Assembly (NCBI RefSeq): GCF_002879535.1
Contig: NZ_PNOT02000176.1
Location: 8,748 to 61,063 of the forward strand
Source: Mesorhizobium intechi
Lineage (GTDB): Bacteria; Pseudomonadota; Alphaproteobacteria; Rhizobiales; Rhizobiaceae
Length of the DNA: 52,316 nucleotides
Reading direction: 5' to 3'
The position numbers were made by a program, and so were the translations under genes. The notes under the pieces are model-generated. The model was not told the DNA's origin and searched no databases. It saw only the letters and a list, made by a program, of their open reading frames with translations. Below are positions 42,924 to 51,895 of the stretch, one piece after another (position 1 is the first letter of the stretch; each line of letters opens with the position of its first letter).

Positions 42924-42977
42924 TTGATTTTTTCATGAGCTTGATTTCTCATGAAATTCAGGTTGAATTTTTCATGA
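42924..42977. promoter_or_regulatory. Repeated TTGATTTT-TCATGA elements before the XRE-cupin gene
   Basis: Three similar copies, TTGATTTTTTCATGA (42924), TTGATTTCTCATGA (42941) and TTGAATTTTTCATGA (42963), run up to the GTG start. TTCATGAG (42932) and CTCATGAA (42948) also form a perfect 8-bp inverted repeat 8 bases apart. The AT-rich repeats contrast with flanking GC-rich DNA and look like multiple binding sites for the XRE regulator, covering its own start and the divergent nitroreductase promoter. Confidence 0.6.
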
Positions 42978-42978
42978 C

Positions 42979-43575
42979 GTGAGCGTTTTGGCGTCTCCTA
43001 GCGCACGAACATTGCAAGGACCTGACGAACGCGTGCTGGCCGGCGATATCAGGGCGCTGCGGCGGGCACGCGGGCTTACGCTCGCCGAAATCGCCCTGAA
43101 ACTTGGCCGTTCGGTCGGCTGGGTCAGCCAGGTCGAACGCGGCCTGTCGACGCCGTCGCTCAGCGATCTCAGAGCGTTCGCCGAATTGTTCGGTGTGCCG
43201 ATCAGCCTGTTCTTCAGCCATGACGTGCCGGTCGAAAGCGAGCGGGGCGTGGTGGTGCGGGCAGGCAGGCGTCGCACGCTTGGCACCAGCGAATCCGGCC
43301 TGGTGGAAGAACTCCTGTCGCCCGATCTCGGTGGTAGTTTCGAGATGGTGCGCTCGATCTTCGCGCCGGGCGCGGAGATGAAGACCGAGCAGCTTCGGCC
43401 GACCGAGGAAGCCGGCTATCTCGTCTCGGGTATTTTCGAGATCGAGATAGCAGGCGTCTGGCACCGGCTCGGCGAAGGTGATTCCTTCCGCTTCGAAGGC
43501 AAGCCCTATCGCTGGCGCAATCCAGGTACCGTGCCGGCGGTTGTCATCTGGGTGGTCTCGCCACCGGTTTATTGA
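42979..43575 (+). CDS. XRE-cupin transcriptional regulator
   Basis: This 198-residue regulator has an N-terminal helix-turn-helix (LRRARGLTLAEIALKLGRSV, then GWVSQVERGLSTPSLSDLRA) and a C-terminal cupin (YLVSGIFEIEIAGVWHRLGE followed by GDSFRFEG). The cupin probably binds a small ligand. Such proteins control catabolic genes for amino acids and amines. The start is GTG 42979. The next gene starts 21 bases on, with GGGAG, so it may be co-transcribed with the dehydrogenase operon it probably controls. Confidence 0.87.
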   Translation: MSVLASPSARTLQGPDERVLAGDIRALRRARGLTLAEIALKLGRSVGWVSQVERGLSTPSLSDLRAFAELFGVPISLFFSHDVPVESERGVVVRAGRRRTLGTSESGLVEELLSPDLGGSFEMVRSIFAPGAEMKTEQLRPTEEAGYLVSGIFEIEIAGVWHRLGEGDSFRFEGKPYRWRNPGTVPAVVIWVVSPPVY

Positions 43576-43596
43576 AATAAGACTTGGGAGAAAAAC

Positions 43597-46050
43597 ATGG
43601 CGGGTTTGCCGAGCACGGCGCGCGTGGTGATCATCGGAGGTGGCGTCGTCGGCACCTCCTCGCTCTATCATCTCGCCAAAGCGGGCTGGACCGACTGCGT
43701 GCTCCTGGAAAAGAACGAGCTGACTTCGGGCTCGACCTGGCATGCCGCCGGCAATGTCCCGACCTTCTCCTCGTCCTGGTCGCTGATGAACATGCAGCGC
43801 TATTCGACCGAGCTCTATCGCGGGCTCGCCGACGCGGTCGACTATCCCATGAACTACCACGTCACCGGCTCGCTGCGCCTTGCCCATACGAAAGAGCGCA
43901 TGCAGGAATTCCAGCGCGCCAAGGGCATGGGCCGCTATCAGGGTATGGATATCGACGTGGTCGGCGTCGACGAGATCAAGCGCCGTTACCCCTTCATCGA
44001 GACGCACGACCTCAAGGGCGCGCTCTATGACCCGAGCGACGGCGACATCGACCCGGCGCAATTGACCCAGGCGCTGGCCAAGGGCGCGCGCGACCTGGGT
44101 ACGAAAATCATCCGCTTCTGCCCCGTCACCGGCGTGCGCCGCGAGAAGGACGAATGGGTGGTGGCCACGCCGCAAGGCGAGATTCGCTGCGAAATCGTCA
44201 TCAATGCCGCCGGCTACCGTGCCGCCGAAGTCGGCAGGATGTTCGGCCGCGAAGTGCCGATGATGGTGATGAGCCACCAATACATCCTGTTCGAGGAAAT
44301 CCCCGAGCTCGCCGCATGGTCGAAGGAACAGAGCAGGAAGCTGCCACTGCTGCGCGATGTCGATACGTCCTATTACCTTCGCCAGGAAAAGGCCGGCATG
44401 AATCTCGGCCCTTATGAGCGCAATTGCCGCGCGCACTGGGCTGATCGCGACGATCCGATGCCGGAGGACTTTTCCTTCCAGCTCTTCCCCGACGATCTCG
44501 ACCGGCTGGAACATTACCTGGCGGACGCCGTCGCCCGCGTGCCGATCCTGGGCACGGCCGGCCTGTCCAAGGTCATCAACGGACCGATCCCCTATGCGCC
44601 GGACGGCAATCCGCTGATCGGGCCGATGCCTGGCGTGCCCAACGCTTTCGAGGCCTGCGTCTTCACCTTCGGCATCGCCCAGGGCGGCGGCGCCGGCAAG
44701 GTGCTGGCCGAATGGGTCACGCAGGGCCAGACGGAATGGGATATGTGGTCCTGCGATCCGCGCCGCTTTACGTCCTTTGCCTCGGCGCCGGACTATTGCG
44801 TCGCCAAGGGCATGGAAATCTACGGCAACGAATACGCCATCCAGTTCCCGCGCCATGCCTGGCCGGAAGGGCGCGACCGCAAGCTGTCGCCGATCCACGA
44901 CCGCACCAAGGCGCTGGGCGGTCGCTTCGACGCGTACAATGGCTGGGAGCGCGCCACCTGGTACGCGCAACCCGGCGATGACATTTCCGAGGAAGCAACA
45001 CTGACCTTCCGTCGCGACGGACCCTGGCAACAGCGCGTGCGCGAAGAATGCCTCGCCGTCCGCGACGCCGCCGGGATACTGGACCTGCCCGGCTTCTCGC
45101 GCTTCAACCTGGAAGGTCCCGGCGCCGCCGAATGGCTGAGCCTGCAGGTCACCGGCCTGGTGCCGAAGCCCGGCCGCATCGGCCTTGTCTATTTCGCCGA
45201 CGACAAGGGCCGCATCGTCACCGAAATGTCGGTCGTGCGCCACGGCGAGGACCAGATGACGCTGATCACCGCGGCGGTCGCGCAATGGCATGATTTCGAA
45301 TGGCTGAAGTCTCGCATGCCCCGGGATGCGGGCTTCATGTTGACCGACCGCACGGAGGACTATTCCACTCAGATCTTGGCCGGCCCCAATTCGCGAAAAA
45401 TCCTCGGCGATGTCTGCGACGCTGATCTTACCCTGCCGTGGCTGACGCATCAGGAAACCGAGATAGCCGGCCGTTGGGCCAAGCTCGTTCGCGTCTCCTT
45501 CGCCGGCGAACTCGGCTGGGAAATCCACACCAAGATCGGCGACACGGCCGCCATCTTCGACGCCATCTGGGCGGTCGGGCAGAAGCACGGGCTGAAACCG
45601 TTCGGCATGTACGCGCTGGATTCGCTCAGGCTGGAGAAGGGCTACCGCACCTGGAAGGGTGACCTGTCGACCGACTATTCCATCCTGCAGGGCGGGCTCG
45701 ATCGATTCGTCAAATGGGAGAAGCCTGATTTCCGAGGCAAGGCCGCGCTTCAGAATGAAAAGCAGCAAGGCGTGAAGAAGCGCTTCGTCACGCTGGTCGT
45801 CGAAAACCCCGGCGATTGCGACGCGCCCTACATGTCGACGCTGTGGCATGGCGGCCAGATCGTCGGCGAGACCACCTCGGGCGGCTGGGGCCATCGCATC
45901 GACAAGTCGATCGCGCTCGGCATGCTGCGCGCGGATTTGACCGAGCCAGGCACCTCCGTCGAGGTCGAAATCTTCGGCGACCGTTTCCATGCGGTCGTGC
46001 AGAAGGATGAGCCGCTATGGGATCCCCGGAACGAGAGGCTTCGCGCATGA
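43597..46050 (+). CDS. FAD/GcvT N-methyl amino acid dehydrogenase (dimethylglycine dehydrogenase-like)
   Basis: This 817-residue protein has FAD motif VVIIGGGVVGTSSLYHLAKA (10-29), GSTWHAAGN with His49 at the covalent flavin position, and a C-terminal GcvT folate domain from about residue 430 (FDAYNGWERATWYAQPGD, YALDSLRLEKGYRTW). The family oxidises N-methyl groups and gives methylene-THF. It is the first gene of a four-gene operon, ending ATGA onto the homocysteine methyltransferase. The paralog at 48124 is also about 815 residues but differs in the FAD loop (NVPTFSSSWS here, LIGQLRGSQN there), which suggests successive substrates rather than a simple duplicate. Confidence 0.87.
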   Translation: MAGLPSTARVVIIGGGVVGTSSLYHLAKAGWTDCVLLEKNELTSGSTWHAAGNVPTFSSSWSLMNMQRYSTELYRGLADAVDYPMNYHVTGSLRLAHTKERMQEFQRAKGMGRYQGMDIDVVGVDEIKRRYPFIETHDLKGALYDPSDGDIDPAQLTQALAKGARDLGTKIIRFCPVTGVRREKDEWVVATPQGEIRCEIVINAAGYRAAEVGRMFGREVPMMVMSHQYILFEEIPELAAWSKEQSRKLPLLRDVDTSYYLRQEKAGMNLGPYERNCRAHWADRDDPMPEDFSFQLFPDDLDRLEHYLADAVARVPILGTAGLSKVINGPIPYAPDGNPLIGPMPGVPNAFEACVFTFGIAQGGGAGKVLAEWVTQGQTEWDMWSCDPRRFTSFASAPDYCVAKGMEIYGNEYAIQFPRHAWPEGRDRKLSPIHDRTKALGGRFDAYNGWERATWYAQPGDDISEEATLTFRRDGPWQQRVREECLAVRDAAGILDLPGFSRFNLEGPGAAEWLSLQVTGLVPKPGRIGLVYFADDKGRIVTEMSVVRHGEDQMTLITAAVAQWHDFEWLKSRMPRDAGFMLTDRTEDYSTQILAGPNSRKILGDVCDADLTLPWLTHQETEIAGRWAKLVRVSFAGELGWEIHTKIGDTAAIFDAIWAVGQKHGLKPFGMYALDSLRLEKGYRTWKGDLSTDYSILQGGLDRFVKWEKPDFRGKAALQNEKQQGVKKRFVTLVVENPGDCDAPYMSTLWHGGQIVGETTSGGWGHRIDKSIALGMLRADLTEPGTSVEVEIFGDRFHAVVQKDEPLWDPRNERLRA

Positions 46051-46946
46051 AAAACGTCATCCTCACCGATGGTGGCATGGGGCAGGAACTGGTCCGGCGC
46101 AGCAAATCCGAGCCGACGCCTTTGTGGTCGGCCAGGGTCTTGATCGACGAACCCGATCTGGTGCGCGACCTGCATGCCGAATTCATCCGTGCCGGCGCCC
46201 GCGTCATCACAATCAACACCTATTCCGCGACACCTGAACGCCTGGCGCGCGAGGGGGCCGAGAACCTGTTCAAGCCGCTGCAAAAGCGTGGCATCGAATT
46301 GGCCAGGCAGGCCTGTGACGAAGCCGGCGAGGCAGCGATCGCAGGCTGCCTGTCGCCGCTTTTCGGCAGCTACGCCCCGGCGCTGACCATTCCCTACAAG
46401 GAGGCGCTCGACATCTACCGCCGCATCGTCGCCGAGCAGGCGGATGGCGTCGATCTCTTCCTCTGCGAAACCATGGCCTCCGCCGATGAGGCGCGCGCGG
46501 CCGTCACCGCGGCATCGGAAAGCGGCAAGCCGGTCTGGGTGTCGTGGACGCTCGCCGATCACGGAGCGCCGCGGCTGCGCAGCGGTGAAACAATAGCCGC
46601 CGCGGCAAGCGCGCTTGACGGCCTGCCGATAGCGGCGCGGCTACTCAACTGCTGCCGGCCGGAAGCGATCGCCGCCGCCTTGCCTGAACTGATCGATCTC
46701 GGCGGCCCGGTCGGCGCCTATGCCAATGGCTTCACATCCACGGAGGCGCTGAAGCACGGCGGCACCGTCGATGTGCTGCACGCCCGCCACGACCTCGGCC
46801 CGGACGCCTATGCCGAGCAAGCGATCGGTTGGGTGCAGGCCGGTGCTGACATCGTCGGCGGCTGCTGCGAAGTCGGCCCCGCCCATATCGCCGCACTGCG
46901 CGGCCGGCTCGAACAGGCCGGCTACCAGATCTCGGGAGTTCAGTGA
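46047..46946 (+). CDS. Homocysteine S-methyltransferase family protein (BHMT/MmuM-like)
   Basis: This 299-residue barrel enzyme opens MKNVILTDGGMGQELVRRSK and has the zinc Cys set of the family: Cys202 in NCC and Cys273/Cys274 in VGGCCEVGP. Relatives move a methyl group from betaine, S-methylmethionine or other donors to homocysteine. Cys-only zinc binding agrees with BHMT/MmuM rather than MetE. It overlaps the upstream dehydrogenase (ATGA) and the downstream aminotransferase (TGATG). In this operon it may take the first methyl of a quaternary ammonium that the flavoenzymes cannot oxidise. The donor is unproven. Confidence 0.85.
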   Translation: MKNVILTDGGMGQELVRRSKSEPTPLWSARVLIDEPDLVRDLHAEFIRAGARVITINTYSATPERLAREGAENLFKPLQKRGIELARQACDEAGEAAIAGCLSPLFGSYAPALTIPYKEALDIYRRIVAEQADGVDLFLCETMASADEARAAVTAASESGKPVWVSWTLADHGAPRLRSGETIAAAASALDGLPIAARLLNCCRPEAIAAALPELIDLGGPVGAYANGFTSTEALKHGGTVDVLHARHDLGPDAYAEQAIGWVQAGADIVGGCCEVGPAHIAALRGRLEQAGYQISGVQ

Positions 46947-48127
46947 TGCCCAGACCTTCATCGCGCATCTCCGGCATCGTGCCTTCTGGCAAGGATGGCT
47001 GGGAGGTTCATTTCGCCGCCTGGACCCGCAAGGAAGCCGGCGAGGACATCATCATGCTGTCGGTCGGCGATCACGACTTCGACACGCCCTCGCAAACGAT
47101 CGAGGCCTGCGTGACAGCGGTTCGCGGCAGCAATCACCACTACACGCCGCTTCCCGGTCTGCCGCGCCTGCGCCTTGCCATGGCGGCCGCTTCGAGCGCC
47201 TGCACCGGCGTGGAGACGACGCCTGATCAAGTCATCGCCACGCCGGGCGGCCAGGCCGCCCTGTACGCGGCCGTGCAGGCCGTTCTCGACCAGGGCGATC
47301 ATGCCATCGTCGTAGCCCCTTACTATGCCACGTACCCCAACACATTCAGCGCCGCCGGCGCCAGTTTCACCGTCGTCGAGACGCCGGCCGACGATGGGTT
47401 TCAACCCCGCGCCGACATGATCCGCGCGGCACTCAAGCCCAACACCCGCGCCATCCTGATCAACACGCCGAACAATCCGACGGGTGCGGTCTATTCGCGC
47501 GAGCGGCTGGAACAGCTGGCCGAAATCTGCAGGGAGCACGACCTCTGGCTGCTGTCGGACGAGGTCTACTGGACGCTGGGCGGCGGCGAGCATGTCTCGC
47601 CACGCTCGCTGCCCGGCATGGCCGAGCGCACGCTGGTCATCAATTCCATGTCCAAGAGCCACGGCATGACGGGCTGGCGCATGGGCTGGCTGACCGGTCC
47701 GCAGGACATGATCACGCTGCTCATCAACCTCAATCTGGTGACCACTTACGGCCTGCCGGCATTCATCTCGATCGCCTGCGCCGAGGCGCTCGAGAACCGT
47801 TATGGCGTCAAGGAGATCGCCGGGCGCTATGCGGCGCGCCGGACCGTGCTGCTGGACGCCGTGCGCGGCATGAACAATGTCAGCGTGCGCGGTTCCGAAG
47901 GCGGCATGTATGTCATGCTCGACATATCGGATGTCGAACCCGACGACGAAAAATTCGCCTGGGCCTTGCTCGACCAGGAGAAGGTCGGCGTGATGCCCGG
48001 CTCCAGCTTCGGCGAGGCCGCCGCCGGGCACATCCGCATCAGCCTCTGTCAACCCGAGGCAGTTCTGCAGGAAGCGGCTGCTCGGCTGCGCCGTTTTGCT
48101 TCCGCCTATCGCCGCGAGGCCGCATGA
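46946..48127 (+). CDS. Class I/II PLP aminotransferase, AruH-like
   Basis: This 393-residue fold-type I enzyme has ILINTPNNPTGAVYSRERLE, WLLSDEVYW with Asp205/Tyr208, NSMSKSHGMTGWRMGW with PLP Lys237, and Arg245 downstream. GEHVSPRSLPGMAERT, HDLWLLSDEVY and AAGHIRISL are close to what I recall of arginine:pyruvate transaminase AruH. Substrate could thus be arginine or another basic amino acid, but this comparison is from memory. It is flanked and coupled on both sides (TGATG upstream, ATGA downstream) within the demethylation operon, so it likely deaminates the amine left after demethylation. Confidence 0.85.
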   Translation: MPRPSSRISGIVPSGKDGWEVHFAAWTRKEAGEDIIMLSVGDHDFDTPSQTIEACVTAVRGSNHHYTPLPGLPRLRLAMAAASSACTGVETTPDQVIATPGGQAALYAAVQAVLDQGDHAIVVAPYYATYPNTFSAAGASFTVVETPADDGFQPRADMIRAALKPNTRAILINTPNNPTGAVYSRERLEQLAEICREHDLWLLSDEVYWTLGGGEHVSPRSLPGMAERTLVINSMSKSHGMTGWRMGWLTGPQDMITLLINLNLVTTYGLPAFISIACAEALENRYGVKEIAGRYAARRTVLLDAVRGMNNVSVRGSEGGMYVMLDISDVEPDDEKFAWALLDQEKVGVMPGSSFGEAAAGHIRISLCQPEAVLQEAAARLRRFASAYRREAA

Positions 48128-50571
48128 CCAAGACCGTCCCCACCAAGGCCCGCGCGGTGATAATCGGCGGCGGCGTTTCCGGCTGTTCGGTCGCCTATCA
48201 CCTGGCCAAGCTCGGCTGGACCGACATCGTGCTCCTGGAACGCAAGCAGCTGACCTCGGGCACGACCTGGCACGCCGCCGGTCTGATCGGCCAGTTGCGC
48301 GGCTCACAGAACATGACGCGGCTGGCGAAATATTCGGCCGACCTCTACGTCAAGCTGGAGGCGGAGACCGAGGTCGGCACCGGCATGCGCCAGGTCGGCT
48401 CGATCACGGTCGCGCTGACTGAGGAACGCAAGCACGAGATCTACCGGCAGGCGTCGCTGGCGCGTGCCTTCGATGTCGACGTGCGCGAGATTTCGCCGAG
48501 CGAAGTCAAAGCGATGTACCCACATCTCAACGTCTCGGACGTCGTCGGCGCCGTGCATCTGCCGCTCGACGGCCAGTGCGACCCCGCCAACATCGCCATG
48601 GCGCTGGCCAAGGGCGCGCGCCAGCGCGGCGCCACCATCGTGGAGAATGTGAAGGTCACCAAGGTGCACGCCAGGGCGGGGCGAGTGACGGGCGTCTCCT
48701 GGGCGCAGGGTGACGAAAAAGGCATGATCGAGGCCGACATTGTCGTCAACTGCGCCGGCATGTGGGCGCGCGAACTGGGCGCTCAGAACGGCGTCACCAT
48801 TCCGCTGCACGCCTGCGAGCATTTCTACCTCGTCACCGAGCCGATCCCCGGCCTCTCCCGCCTGCCGGTGCTGCGCGTTCCCGACGAATGCGCCTATTAC
48901 AAGGAAGACGCCGGCAAGATGATGCTCGGCGCCTTCGAGCCGGTGGCAAAACCCTGGGGCATGGACGGCATCCGCGAGGATTTCTGCTTCGATCAATTGC
49001 CCGAGGACATGGACCATTTCGAACCCATCCTCGAGATGGGCGTCAACCGCATGCCGATGCTGGCCACCGCCGGCATCCACACCTTCTTCAACGGCCCCGA
49101 AAGTTTCACGCCGGACGACCGCTACTATCTCGGCGAGGCGCCGGAACTGCGGGGCTACTGGATGGCGACTGGCTACAATTCGATCGGCATCGTCTCCTCC
49201 GGCGGCGCCGGCATGGCGCTGGCGCAGTGGATCAACGATGGCGAAGCGCCGTTCGGCCTCTGGGAAGTCGACATCCGCCGCGCCCAGCCGTTCCAGAAGA
49301 ACCGCCGCTATCTCAGGCAGCGCGTCTCCGAAACGCTCGGCCTGCTATACGCCGACCATTTCCCCTATCGCCAGATGGCGACATCGCGCGGTGTGCGCCG
49401 CTCGCCCCTGCATGAGCATCTCAAGGCGCGCGGTGCCGTGTTCGGCGAAGTCGCCGGCTGGGAGCGCGCCAACTGGTTCGCGCGCGAGGGGCAGGAGCGC
49501 GAATACCGCTATTCCTGGAAGCGGCAGAACTGGTTCGACAACCAGCGCGAGGAGCATCTGGCGGTCCGCAACAAGGTCGGCCTGTTCGACATGACCTCGT
49601 TCGGCAAGATCCGTGTCGAGGGCCGCGATGCCTGTGCTTTCCTGCAAAAGCTCTGCGCCAACGACATGGACGTGGCGCCGGGCAAGATCGTCTATACCCA
49701 GATGCTCAACCGGCGCGGCGGCATCGAGAGCGACCTCACCGTGTCCAGGCTCTCGGATACGGCCTACTTCCTCGTCGTGCCAGGCGCCACGCTGCAGCGC
49801 GATCTGGCCTGGTTGCGCCGGCATGTCGGCGAGGAGTTCGTCGTCGTCACCGATGTGACCGCCGCCGAAGCGGTGATCTGCCTGATGGGACCTGGCTCGC
49901 GAGACCTGATCCAGAAGGTCAGCCCGAATGATTTCTCCAATGAAGCCAATCCATTTGGCACGTTCCAGGAGATCGAGATCGGCATGGGGCTGGCCCGCGC
50001 CCACCGCGTCACTTATGTCGGCGAACTCGGCTGGGAGCTTTATGTCTCGACCGACCAGGCTGCCCATGTCTTCGAAGCGATCGACGAGGCCGGCGCCGAT
50101 GTCGGCCTGAAACTCTGCGGCCTGCACACGCTGGATTCCTGCCGCATCGAAAAGGCTTTTCGGCATTTCGGCCACGACATCACCGACGAGGACAATGTGT
50201 TGGAAGCCGGTCTCGGCTTCGCGGTGAAGACGGCCAAGGGTGATTTCATCGGCCGCGATGCGGTGCTGAAGAAGAAGGACGCCGGATTGAACCGCCGGCT
50301 GGTCCAGTTCCGGCTGAACGACCCGCAGCCGCTGCTCTTCCACAACGAAGCGATCGTGCGCGACGGCAAGATCGTCGGCCCGATCACCTCGGGCAATTAC
50401 GGCCATCACCTCGGCGGCGCCGTTGGGCTCGGCTATGTGCCGTGCCGGGGCGAGAGCGAGGCGGATGTGCTGGCCTCATCCTACGAGATCGAGATCGCCG
50501 GCGAGCGTTTCGCGGCGGAAGCGTCGCTGAAGCCGATGTATGACCCGAAGGCGGAAAGGGTGAAGATGTAG
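48124..50571 (+). CDS. FAD/GcvT N-methyl amino acid dehydrogenase (second of operon)
   Basis: This 815-residue protein has VIIGGGVSGCSVAYHLAKLG (12-31), GTTWHAAGL with His50 at the covalent flavin site (GTTWH instead of GSTWH), and a GcvT folate domain (GWERANWFAREGQER, LHTDSC-type LHTLDSCRIEKAF near the end). It has the dimethylglycine/sarcosine dehydrogenase form. It is the last gene of the operon, coupled by ATGA to the aminotransferase; the next genes run in the opposite direction after an inverted repeat. It probably removes a second methyl group from the same substrate family as the 43597 protein. Confidence 0.87.
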   Translation: MTKTVPTKARAVIIGGGVSGCSVAYHLAKLGWTDIVLLERKQLTSGTTWHAAGLIGQLRGSQNMTRLAKYSADLYVKLEAETEVGTGMRQVGSITVALTEERKHEIYRQASLARAFDVDVREISPSEVKAMYPHLNVSDVVGAVHLPLDGQCDPANIAMALAKGARQRGATIVENVKVTKVHARAGRVTGVSWAQGDEKGMIEADIVVNCAGMWARELGAQNGVTIPLHACEHFYLVTEPIPGLSRLPVLRVPDECAYYKEDAGKMMLGAFEPVAKPWGMDGIREDFCFDQLPEDMDHFEPILEMGVNRMPMLATAGIHTFFNGPESFTPDDRYYLGEAPELRGYWMATGYNSIGIVSSGGAGMALAQWINDGEAPFGLWEVDIRRAQPFQKNRRYLRQRVSETLGLLYADHFPYRQMATSRGVRRSPLHEHLKARGAVFGEVAGWERANWFAREGQEREYRYSWKRQNWFDNQREEHLAVRNKVGLFDMTSFGKIRVEGRDACAFLQKLCANDMDVAPGKIVYTQMLNRRGGIESDLTVSRLSDTAYFLVVPGATLQRDLAWLRRHVGEEFVVVTDVTAAEAVICLMGPGSRDLIQKVSPNDFSNEANPFGTFQEIEIGMGLARAHRVTYVGELGWELYVSTDQAAHVFEAIDEAGADVGLKLCGLHTLDSCRIEKAFRHFGHDITDEDNVLEAGLGFAVKTAKGDFIGRDAVLKKKDAGLNRRLVQFRLNDPQPLLFHNEAIVRDGKIVGPITSGNYGHHLGGAVGLGYVPCRGESEADVLASSYEIEIAGERFAAEASLKPMYDPKAERVKM

Positions 50572-50664
50572 CGCAGCCCTATCCTCCCCCCTTGGGGGCG
50601 AAGGTGGGTCGGCGGGCAGCGCCGAGACGGATAAGGGTGCTCGACGAAGCGCGGCGTAAAAAGA

Positions 50665-50705
50665 GCGAAGGATCTCAAGCGCTTGCTTCGGCAAAGATCC
50701 TTCGC
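50665..50705. repeat. Inverted repeat between convergent operons
   Basis: GCGAAGGATCT (50665-50675) and AGATCCTTCGC (50695-50705) are perfect 11-bp arms around 19 bases. Preceding DNA (CCTCCCCCCTTGGGGGCGAA at about 50583) resembles fragments of rhizobial intergenic palindromic repeats. It could act as a two-way terminator for the convergent 48124 and 50727 genes, though neither side has a strong T-run. Confidence 0.5.
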
Positions 50706-50726
50706 GCACTCCTCATCTGGGCATCC

Positions 50727-51314
50727 TCAAAACCTTTCCAGCCTCGTCCGAACCTTCGCCAGAAACGCCGCCCGCGTCTTTGGCGTCGAGGCGTCCATCA
50801 GATAATGCGCCAGGAAGAACGTTCGGCAGCGTCTCGCGCACAGCGCCCGCATGCCGCGCAGCAAGGTCTTGCGTCCGGGCTGGCCGACGACGACGCTCCA
50901 CCAGGTCGGCGCGCCGCAGGTGGTGATGACGCCGACCTTGCTGACGTGCGTCATCAGCGATTTGATCCGCCCCTTGCCTGCCGGCAGCTTGAAGGCGACG
51001 TCCGTCGCCCAGACCCGGTCGAGCCAGCCCTTCAGCATTGCCGGCAGCCCGTACCACCAGGTCGGATAGACGAACAGGATCGCCTCGGCCCAGGCGAGCA
51101 GCTCGAAATGCGGCTTTAGCGCCGGATCCTGCGGCGCCTGATTGTTGTAGCTGCGCCGTTCGTCACAGCCCATCACCGGGTCGAATCTCTCGGCATAGAG
51201 GTCGAGCAGCCGCACCTCCCAACCCTTGGACTTGAGCACATCCAGGGCGGTGTCGCGGATTGCGGCGCAAAAGCTTTCCGGCACCGGATGGCAATAGACC
51301 ACGAGGACCCGCAT
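50727..51314 (-). CDS. NAD(P)H oxidoreductase, flavodoxin-like NQO family
   Basis: This 195-residue protein opens MRVLVVYCHPVPESFCAAIR, the flavodoxin_2 start, with ILFVYPTWWYGLPAMLKGWL and DRVWATDVAF for FAD/FMN and NAD(P)H binding, and TCGAPTWW further on. Members reduce quinones. It is similar in plan to its neighbour at 51314 (DRVF, YPVWNYGFPAILKGF). Both are on the same strand and meet at one base, so they are a tandem, coupled pair. Specific quinone unknown. Confidence 0.83.
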   Translation of the reverse strand: MRVLVVYCHPVPESFCAAIRDTALDVLKSKGWEVRLLDLYAERFDPVMGCDERRSYNNQAPQDPALKPHFELLAWAEAILFVYPTWWYGLPAMLKGWLDRVWATDVAFKLPAGKGRIKSLMTHVSKVGVITTCGAPTWWSVVVGQPGRKTLLRGMRALCARRCRTFFLAHYLMDASTPKTRAAFLAKVRTRLERF

Positions 51315-51895
51315 CAGAATGCATCCATGCTCGCCGCAACCTTCGTCATGAAGGATTTTCTCGTTTGGTCAGTCGACAGGTTCATGGCGTAGTGCGCGAG
51401 GTAGGCCACCGGCGCGCCGGGCTTTACGGTGGCGCGCAGCATGCGCTTGATCAGCCTGCGTGGCGGATCGCCCATCACAATGGCACGGAACCGGCTGCCG
51501 CCATAGGTGGTGACGGCCGCGACCTTGCGGATGTTGTGCAGCGATGGCTGCACCTTGCCGTTGACCAGGCTGAAAGACACGCCTGGCAGGAAGACACGGT
51601 CGAAGAAGCCTTTCAGGATAGCGGGGAAGCCGTAGTTCCAGACCGGATAGGAGAGCACCAGCGCATCGGCACGCAGCAGCCGCTCGACATAGGGCGCCGC
51701 GGGGTCCTTGGAGCCGCGGTGGTTGTGATAATCCAGCCTCTCCTGGCGCATCAGCCGCGGGTCGAAATCCTCGGCGTAGAGATCGCAGTCATCGACATCA
51801 TGGCCCGCCGCCGTCAGTCGCTCGACGATCAACCGATGCAGGCCGGCATTGAAGCTGGTCTCGACCGGGTGCGCGTAGAGGACGAGGATGTTCAT
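51314..51895 (-). CDS. NAD(P)H oxidoreductase, flavodoxin-like NQO family (second copy)
   Basis: This 193-residue protein starts MNILVLYAHPVETSFNAGLH, with LVLSYPVWNYGFPAILKGFF, DRVFLPGVSF and TYGGSRFRAI, the NQO/KefF-type flavodoxin fold. HDVDDCDLYAEDFDP matches the LDLYAERFDP segment of its neighbour, supporting tandem duplication and divergence. It overlaps by a base the stop of the partial FAD oxidase upstream and the start of its paralog downstream, making a three-gene leftward unit. Possibly the two proteins form a heteromer with a redox role linked to the oxidase. Confidence 0.83.
   Translation of the reverse strand: MNILVLYAHPVETSFNAGLHRLIVERLTAAGHDVDDCDLYAEDFDPRLMRQERLDYHNHRGSKDPAAPYVERLLRADALVLSYPVWNYGFPAILKGFFDRVFLPGVSFSLVNGKVQPSLHNIRKVAAVTTYGGSRFRAIVMGDPPRRLIKRMLRATVKPGAPVAYLAHYAMNLSTDQTRKSFMTKVAASMDAF

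Noticed and set aside
42958..45990. A minus-strand open frame of 1010 codons antisense to the dehydrogenase operon
   Set aside because: It mirrors the codon pattern of high-GC coding DNA on the other strand, has no family motif, and covers genes with clear FAD and GcvT motifs.
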